Source: Nectonema munidae (Eukaryota > Nematomorpha > Nectonematoida > Nectonematidae). From it: 64,000 bases of DNA. Below the pieces are notes generated by a model, which worked only from the letters and a program-made list of their open reading frames with translations, was not told the DNA's origin and did no database searches. The translations under genes were made by a program, and so were the position numbers. Shown piece after piece: positions 24,001 to 33,000 of the stretch. How positions within the stretch are numbered: position 1 is the stretch's first letter; the number at the start of each line of letters is the position of its first letter. The stretch spans positions 558,001 to 622,000 of the forward strand of contig JAUIRK010000898.1 in NCBI GenBank assembly GCA_030549495.1. Reading direction: 5' to 3'.

Positions 24001-27000
24001 AAAATAATTGCAACAAAATGAATACTACTGTGAGATTGCTTACTTGTGCTAAACCTTTAAAGACCACAATATTGAAAACTAATCGCTTGCTTCCTTTTTC
24101 AATGAAATTCTATATATTTAAAGCAGATGCTTTTCATTTCTCGCGATACTGCTACCCCTATGGTCCTCAAAAGGTTAATACTTGAATTGAAGGAAACAGT
24201 ATATTAGCATATATTTGAATGTATCCAATAAGACTGTAGCAGGATTGAAAATTTGGCGGACAAAACGTAGGACTCTGATTGCGAGTACTCACAAAAATGC
24301 GACGTGGACCTTAACTCTTTCAGGCATGTCGCATTATATAAAAACTCATTGAAAAGAAAAGCAGACAATTAATTTTAGAAAACTGATGGCCGAAAGGGTT
24401 AATCCATTGAAGTACGAATCCGTTTGGCGTTACGCACTGAAATTACGCTCACATTCATTTTCTCTTATTTGTATTTGGATATAAATTTGCAACATTGTAA
24501 ATAAGATAAAAAACGCTATTCCCATTAGATTCTTATTATGAAGCCCCCAGGAAACAAAGATGAAAAGTAAAACATATAAAAGTACAACTCAATACTTTAA
24601 TCTGAAAATTAGTATTTTTCAAACTGCGACTTCTAGATTCTCACTCCCACTACCTCAAAGCATTTGCCTGATGACTCGACTCTGACTCTACAAAGCAGGC
24701 TTTTTAGATTTTTTAATGAATTTTTTTGTACATCAAATTTTCCATTGTTTGTATATGATCGTTGGTATACGCGAAGGAATGTATCCGTTTTTAGAAAATT
24801 TTTAAGAAAGAAAGATATTCTTTGGATACGTACTTATACAGTATGCCATGGTAGGGGCATGAGTAAGGTTGGTTAGGTACTGGGTTTCGATAACTCAAGG
24901 TCTTGGGTTCGATCCCACATCAAGCCTACTTTCCTCATAGTTCGATACAAGAGGCGCAATTGTGCCTTCTCGATGAAAACACCCCACAGTGCCTTTACCT
25001 TTACCTATAAGATTATATTTGATTGAAGCCTAGAACGTATATTTCAAATCATCACTATTAAAAATTTGTATTGAACGATTATTCAAGTCATAGTATGATG
25101 TAGTAATAGAATATTTAATAGGATAAGGCTTACTGTTAACGGCAAAGAAATTTTCAATGGCATCACTTTATTGGAAATAAGAGGCATTTTAATAACATTA
25201 GATTCTGCGGCTAATACAAACGATTGATCATCTCCTTCTTTCGCCTTAGAAACGTGGTAGAGAGAAGTAGAGACTGGTTTGATAAAAAGTCGAAGAAAAA
25301 GAAAGGAATTTCTTAAAGTAAATATGAAAAACTCAGTAGCTAAAGTGCGTTATTCAGTGCTCCATTGTAAAAAAAAGCGCTGATATGTAAATAAAAAATG
25401 TCAAACTGTATAAATTCTCTAAAGACCGACAAACTTCCATATTTATATGAAAAAATTTGATACAAAAGAAAATGTAGGGAAACGTCATTAAAAGGCAGCG
25501 TTATACAGAATCGCCTAATAACACAGGAGCACCTTACATATGAAAATTTTTGGAAAATAAACATTGTGTATAGACATCCAAGATTTAAAGAAAAAATTCT
25601 GGGATGACTTTCCAAAATATATTCATTGACCAAAATCCAATTAAAAGATTAATGTTAAAATTTTAGTTCACCGGACTATTTGTTTTGGTACGTCTAAACC
25701 AGCAATAGAAGGATTATACTTTCGTACTTTGATATATATGACATTTACATATGCCCCAGTGTAACATAACGTTTGAATAAATCAGGGAGATCATCAGAGA
25801 TATATGGAACATATGCTTAGTACCAAGATTCATGTTATCAACATCCTGAATTCAAATGTTTTCTTTCTCTCTAAAATAGTTCACTATTTTTGAGCGGAAA
25901 TAGTTATATTCGCTTTTTGTAAAAAGAAAAGATCTCTTCAGCCCAATCAATCAAAATTCAGCAAATCAATGTAGCTGCGATCTTGAGAGTTTATTCACGA
26001 AAACTTCAAAATAAAAAGTTTTTTAGCTCGTCATACCCTCGTATATGAATAATGGTGAACAGTTTGTAGTGTAGGGATGAAAATATTACTAGAATAAGGA
26101 AAGTATTGCAAAATTTTTGAATTTAACAGCCAATATTTTGAACAGTTAAAATGTTCTTACATGAAAAAGGCTCCTTTTCCGTGATGCTCTGAGATTTAAA
26201 CTAGAAACAGAAGGTTAAGAATAAAGAAGTTTGATCATAGGCATTTAATTTTGTTATTTGCATAAATTGTTTCTAGATTGAACCCATTTGATGCAAATTA
26301 TGCATTTTATGTTTTTGACTATCGAATGGTAAAATCATCTTATACTTTAACCTTATTAGTCCTTTTACCCTTCACTAAGAAATTAATTGTACACAATTGG
26401 CTGAATTATATCCATTCAAATTTAGTCACTTTTCCTAAAATTGCTATCTTTTGATACCATTTTCATGGTAGTTGAATCTTCATGTCAAAAACTGCCAATC
26501 AAAATCAAAAATTAAAATTTTTCAACAAAATTTTGACATTATCTGTAGTTAACCTTATAACGTAGGGTCTCTACTATATATTACTTTGAAAATTTATAAT
26601 TATATACCGTTTTGAACGCATAACACTTTATATATTTAATTTTTTCAATAATCATGGCTACTTTTTAGAAAATGTCAATTAAATTTTGATTAATCAGAAA
26701 TATATCTAATAAAATATAGCTTCAAATTTTATATAAAATATATGTTTTTATACTAAATCGGCGATGCTGGTTTAATTTCTGGACTCATTTTTTACATTTA
26801 GGATTTGAAAATACCTATAAGTGTTCATCAAATTTGCGGGTTACTTATGAAAATTGTCTCCAAAAACATTCCTTCATTTTACATAAATATGTTTTATACT
26901 AAATCGATCATGCTGGTTTCATTTCTGAACTCAGTTTTCACAATTAGAGGTCTTAAAATATCTGTCAGTGTCAATCAAATTTGCTGTTTACATCTAAAAA

Positions 27001-30000
27001 TTGTCTTCAAGAACATTCATTCAAATTTGACATAAAATATATGGTTTTATAACAAATCGAGCATGCTGTTTTCATTTCTGAACTTAGTTTTCACACTTAG
27101 AGGTTTTAAAATATCTGTAAGTGTCAATCAAATTTGCGGTTTACGTCAAAAAACGATCTCTAAATATATTCTCTATAATTTTACATAAAATATGTTTTAT
27201 ACCAAATCAACCATCCTAGTTTTATTTCTGAAATCAGTTTTTCCATTTAAAGGTTTTAAAATGTCTGAAAGTGTCAATCAAATGTTCGATTTACGTCTAA
27301 TTACAGAAATATTTTTGAAATTTAAATAAAATATCTGTTTTTATACCAAATGGAAGATGCTGGTTTCATTTTTTGACTCAGCTTTGGCATTTATGGTTTT
27401 AAATATCTGAAAGCTTTAATCAGATCAGTTCAGTCTTCAAAAATATTTTCAAAAAAATAAAATATCTTATTCAAATAAAATATCGGTTTTTATACCAAAT
27501 TGACTATTCTTATTTTATTTCTGTACCCATTTTGGCTAATACGGTCAAAAATATCCAGAAGTGGAGTGATGTATGCCTGAAAATCGGTTCAGTAAGTTTC
27601 AAAAAATCGTTATATATTAGTTGTATAGTAAAAATATATTTTTTTGTATATTTTGGCTTATAATATCTTCTTCAATCATCTTAAGTATGAAATATTTATT
27701 TAAAAAAACAAAAAATACTATAAAATTTTTTGAAGATTAGTATGAGAGAAGGAAGCAACCTGAAAACTATTTGAAAAGGGAACGTGTAATCAAAAGAAAT
27801 AATTAAAAAAAATATGTATCTTGACAAAATGGAAGATCTACCATGTTCTAATGAACTAGGAAGTGGTGTAATGATCTAATGGGTGCTTCAGAAAAGATTT
27901 TGTCAGTGAAAAAGAAGTTCCTCTTCTACAAATGAAAAATCTTTAAACATATAGCTTATCATAAGGGATTACAATGATCATTTAACTAAGATTGGTAGGA
28001 AATCTGAAAATTTACAAACATATTTTTTAATTTAAATTGAATTTGTCGATCTTTTAACTTTTGCATGAAAGAGAGAATCTTTTAGACGAAGAAGGTGGAT
28101 AACTTTTTGTAATTGAAGAATGAACATCACGAATGATTCATGAGAAAACAAATATTTGGACTGGGATTGATTATTAAATATTCAGGCTGAATATCTCTTC
28201 ATATTACCTGATAATAAAATACACGATACTAATAAAAAAAGCCTAAGATCATTAAGAAGATTCTTAAAATCAGAATGCTTCGAGAGAGGAAAAAATCTGT
28301 TCAAAATAAATCCTTAGAGTTTTTTTAAACAGAAATTGAAGAAAATAAATTTCCAATGAAAAAGAGCTACAAAGAAAGGATCATCATAGAATGAATAGCA
28401 AAATTACATACTGTAAAGTATTTAAGAAATGTCGTAGAGACTACCAGCCGATAACGAATATGTAGCCGAAAAGATGGAGGTCCTATCGAGATACCTAATT
28501 TACTGACAAATGAAATATTTTGAGTGAATTAAACACCTAAGGTTGGTTTATTAAATAAATTAAGAAATAATTACATATTTTACATTGATTTACATGTTCT
28601 TTTATTTCATTAAAAATTAACATCACCATTAAATTCTACATACTTTAAAATGGATATAAGGGTGTCCACAAAGTCTTTAGACAATTTAAAAAATATGTTT
28701 AAATAATATCAAGTAAATAGTCAATAATCAAATTAAGTAATCAAATTAAATAAGTCAATATAAGTTTAAATAGTCAAGTTTTTATTCAAAGCATTAATAA
28801 ATTTCTATATGAGCCCCATTTGTTGCACGAAGGACATCTAAACGATATTCTATTTCAGTCCACGTTCTTCTTAACATTTTTTTATCAATTGTCTCCACAT
28901 CAACAGTTTTAAGATCACTTATGTCCTTTACTTTGGTGCAATACACATCTTTCCCGTAGCCCCACAAGAAAAATCCAAGGGTGGTATATCCAGGGAATGA
29001 GGGGGCCAAGGTATCCGGCCATCTCTTCCAATCCAGCGTGCAGAGAATTTTTTATCCTAAAATTCACGAACTTCTATTCCCCAAAGAGGCGAAAGAAGAT
29101 ATGTTGCTGGAATTCTTCTAATTGGGGTGTTACATATTGGGTTAGAGTATCAAGATAAATTTTGCTGTTATTATTTTTTCCTCAAAGAAAAATGGTCCAA
29201 TAACTTTGTTATACAAAAGTCCGCACCACACCTTAACCTTTGGGCTGTCACGTTCATGTTCTCTAATAACGTGTAGGTTTTTACTTCCGCAAATTCTTGC
29301 ATTATGTTTGTTAAGCTTTCCAGACAAATGAAAAGTTGCTTCATCGCTAAAGCAAATGAGGTTTAGAAAGTCACCATTCTCTTCGATTTTTTTCAAAATG
29401 TTAAGAGCACATTCTTTTCGCTTCGGTTTGTCATCTGGCTTTAGTGCTTGCAATAATTGAATTTTGTACTCATAAAGCCTCAAATTGTTATGAAGAACTT
29501 TATGAATTGTTGATCTAGCTAATTGCAGCTGAACGGAAGCTGTGCGGATGAACATAGTTGGGCTCCGAATAAATGATTGACAAATACGCTGGATGTCTTC
29601 TTCAGAAATTCTTAGCCTTCCACTTTTCGGTTTATGTAGCAACGTTCCAGTTTCCATAAACTGTTTATGCCAATTGCGAATCGACTGACGTGCTGGAGCT
29701 TGTTTTGCATATTTAGTTGTGTAATTTCTTTGTGTTTGAATATCAGATTTTGTTTCGATAAACCAAGAAACACATTGTGCTTTTTCTTGTGGAGTAGTCA
29801 TTTTTAAAAAGGTTTGGAAATCAATTATTTTATTTATCCAATTTATCTCTGAAATAAAAAAATAATATTATTAAAAACTTTAACAACAACTGATTAATAT
29901 GTAAAAAGAATTATACAGATAAGTAAACCCCCAAAATGAGAGTAATTTTTTATGATTGATGCTAATATCTGAGGTATAAGTCGACCTCTAAAATATAGCT

Positions 30001-33000
30001 AGCATAAGCAGCAGTGTAAAAGTTGGAATACAAAACTCGCCTAAGTTATCGGTTAGCCTAAGCTCAGTGTAAAAGTTACCATATATAAAACACCGGGCAT
30101 TAAAGACTACCGGTATATTATTACAAATGGTGTTCTACTTACAATATGAAATAATATATAAGTTAGTATTAACATAAATCTCTATAGTTTACATACTCAT
30201 ATACTTTCACTTCGTTTTCTCTCTAGTTCAGTCTGTCCCTAACTCTCCTATTAACCAGATAAAATTCTTTAAATATTTTTTATACTTAAGCTACGCATGG
30301 AGCCGCCAACAAAACGAAGGAAATACGAAGAAATTTTCAAACTTAAAGTCATTGAAGTTGCCAAGGCATCAAACAAACTGTGCTGCAGCGAGAACTTTTG
30401 ATGTGGGTGAGAAGTTAGTAAGAGATTGGAGAAAGAATGAAGATAAGTTAAGAAACATGCGTAAAACAGAAAAGCGCAATGAGAAGAGGAAACATTAGTT
30501 GGCCAGAGTTAGAGGATCATGTTGCAAAGTGGGTACTTGAACTGAGACAGGATGGATTCATAGTAGCACGAAATAAAATAAGATCACATGCATTAAAATG
30601 GCCAAAAGCCAACAAAGACGAAAGTAAGGGCTTTAAAGCAGTTGGCTGGTGTAGTCGTTTGATGAATAGAAAGAACCTTATCATACGCCAAAAAACGAAA
30701 ATCGTTCAAAAGCTACCAAGAGACCTTGAACATAAGGTTACCAGTTTTCATCGATGTGTTATTGGGATGAGGCAAAAACATCAGTATCTTCTGTCATGTA
30801 TCGGAAACATGGATGAGACCCCATTAAACTTTGATATGATGGGTGACAGAACTGTTGATATAAAAGGCACAAAAACCGTGCACGTTAGAGGTACAGGTCA
30901 TGAAAAGTCAAGCTTTACGGTCATTTTATCTTGCATGGCTGACGGAACGAAACTTAAGCCCATGATAATTTTTAAGCGAAAAACTAAGCCTAAAATAAAT
31001 TTTCCCTCTGGAGTATTTGTTCACTTTAAGGCTGGATGGATGAAAATGGCGTAAAATTGTGGATAGAAAACGTTTGGAACAGACTTCCAAGTAGAATAAG
31101 AAAGGAACGAAGTCTATTGGTTTGGGGCATGTTTTGCAGCCAAATAACAGAGAATTCTAAAGCCAGATTATCACGAACTAATACTGATATAGCAGTTATA
31201 CCTGGTGGTTTGACATCTTTACTCCAGCCATTAGACATAAGTTTAAATAAACCATTAAAGATAATGTGAGAGAGGAATGAAACAACTGGATGCTATATGG
31301 AGGAAAATCATTTACAAAAGGTGGAGCTGTGCGTGCAGCATCATTGGCTGTTTTGTGATAAAGTCATGGGGTAATGTGAAAACAGAAAACAGTAAATCAT
31401 TCAAAAAATGCGGTATCTCTAAAGCCATAGATGGCACCGAGGATGATCTGCTTTATGAGAGTGAAGATGAAGACGAAGCCCAAGTTGACTCACCAGATTC
31501 TGACTGGGACCCTTACGATGAAACTGTAAATGACGATTTATTTGATAAACTTTTTGATAATGATTGTAGCAATTTTGAAGGATTTTAAATGAATAAAACA
31601 TATTTTTTTATTGTAATATATTTTAGAGAGAAATAAAGATATGATGTTATCCTAGATATTGTTATTTAACATTTCTGTGATAAAAAAGGGTTGGTGTGAA
31701 CGCACCTATACTGTAAATTGTTTCTTCAGCGATCAGCTGATCGGTGGTTTTACAAATGGCTGTATGATGTTTACATTGTTATGGTCTTTTTCTTTTGATT
31801 AATAGCATTTTGTGGAATTTTAAGGTAATGGTAGTTCTATTACATTATTAGTGTCGAATTAGAATGTGAATTGTTTTAAATACAAGTATTTACATTAGTA
31901 GCTACATGTATTTACATCGGTAGTTACCGCACCGAGGCTGTCGTGGGTATTAGCCTAAGGTTATTCCTGGTTTCCTGCACCAATATGCCACAAAATTTAA
32001 AGGTTTGCTTTTTATTACTGCTATATAAGTCGACCTTCAATTTCGGGCCGATTTAGAGAGAGAGAGGGGGCGGGATAAAAGTTCGACTTATACACCGAAA
32101 TAAACGGTAATTATTTGGATAAAATGATCTTTTTGAGATAATCAATTTTTTGACAGGTTTCATTGATTTTCATAAAAAAAAGAATACCACTGAAATCAGC
32201 ATGCTTGAAAATGGGTATATGTATAAGAAACTTTATATAATTACTTAGATAAAAGGTTACTTTTTGAGATAAGCTGTCATATATAAATCAATTTTTTGAC
32301 AGGTTAGATTGATTTTCATAAAAAAATGAAAATCACCATGAATTCAGCATGTTTGAAAATAGGCATATATGTGTAAGAAACTATATTATTGTGCGCCCCT
32401 GATATACATATACTGTAGCAATGTCGTATTAAAAAATATTAAGAGAAGAGTGGGAGCTTTTTCAAAAAGCAGAAGTGAATTTATTATTTTCGGGCAGAGA
32501 ACATTTTTAGGGCAAACTTTTTTTGTAAAGTAAAAAAAGTAATTTTTTTGAATTTTTACAAAGTAGAAAGAAGGGGGTGGCGGCATAAATCTAAACAGAA
32601 AAGGAAAGCCCAACCCCACCGAACCCTTGTTAAATACGAACATATATATATAAAAAGCTTACTTTTCTTTCATACTCGTCTGACAAAAATGATCAAATAG
32701 TGGGATCAAAATAGGATTTAAGTCACGATTTTTATTTTGAAAATCCTCTCTCATCCATATACCAATAACTGGTCGAGAAGAAAGGGAAATATTTTCTTTG
32801 AAAGAAATGATTTCCAACCTATAATTTGTTGTAGCGTCAGATACACTTCGTAAATATCCGAATACAACTCCATAATCTGGATGCAAACATGAAACATTTG
32901 AGAAACATAGGGAAGAATAAAATGGAGAAGAAATAATATCATAGCTTTGCTTTATTAAACTTAACTTGAAAGATATATCTGCACAGAAAATTTGTATGAA

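Noticed and set aside
25340-25633. Additional STIL exon on the minus strand
   Set aside because: The frame is hydrophobic low complexity and has no resemblance to STIL. The phase and sequence of the neighbouring exon at 25134-25311 join well to exon 3 without it.
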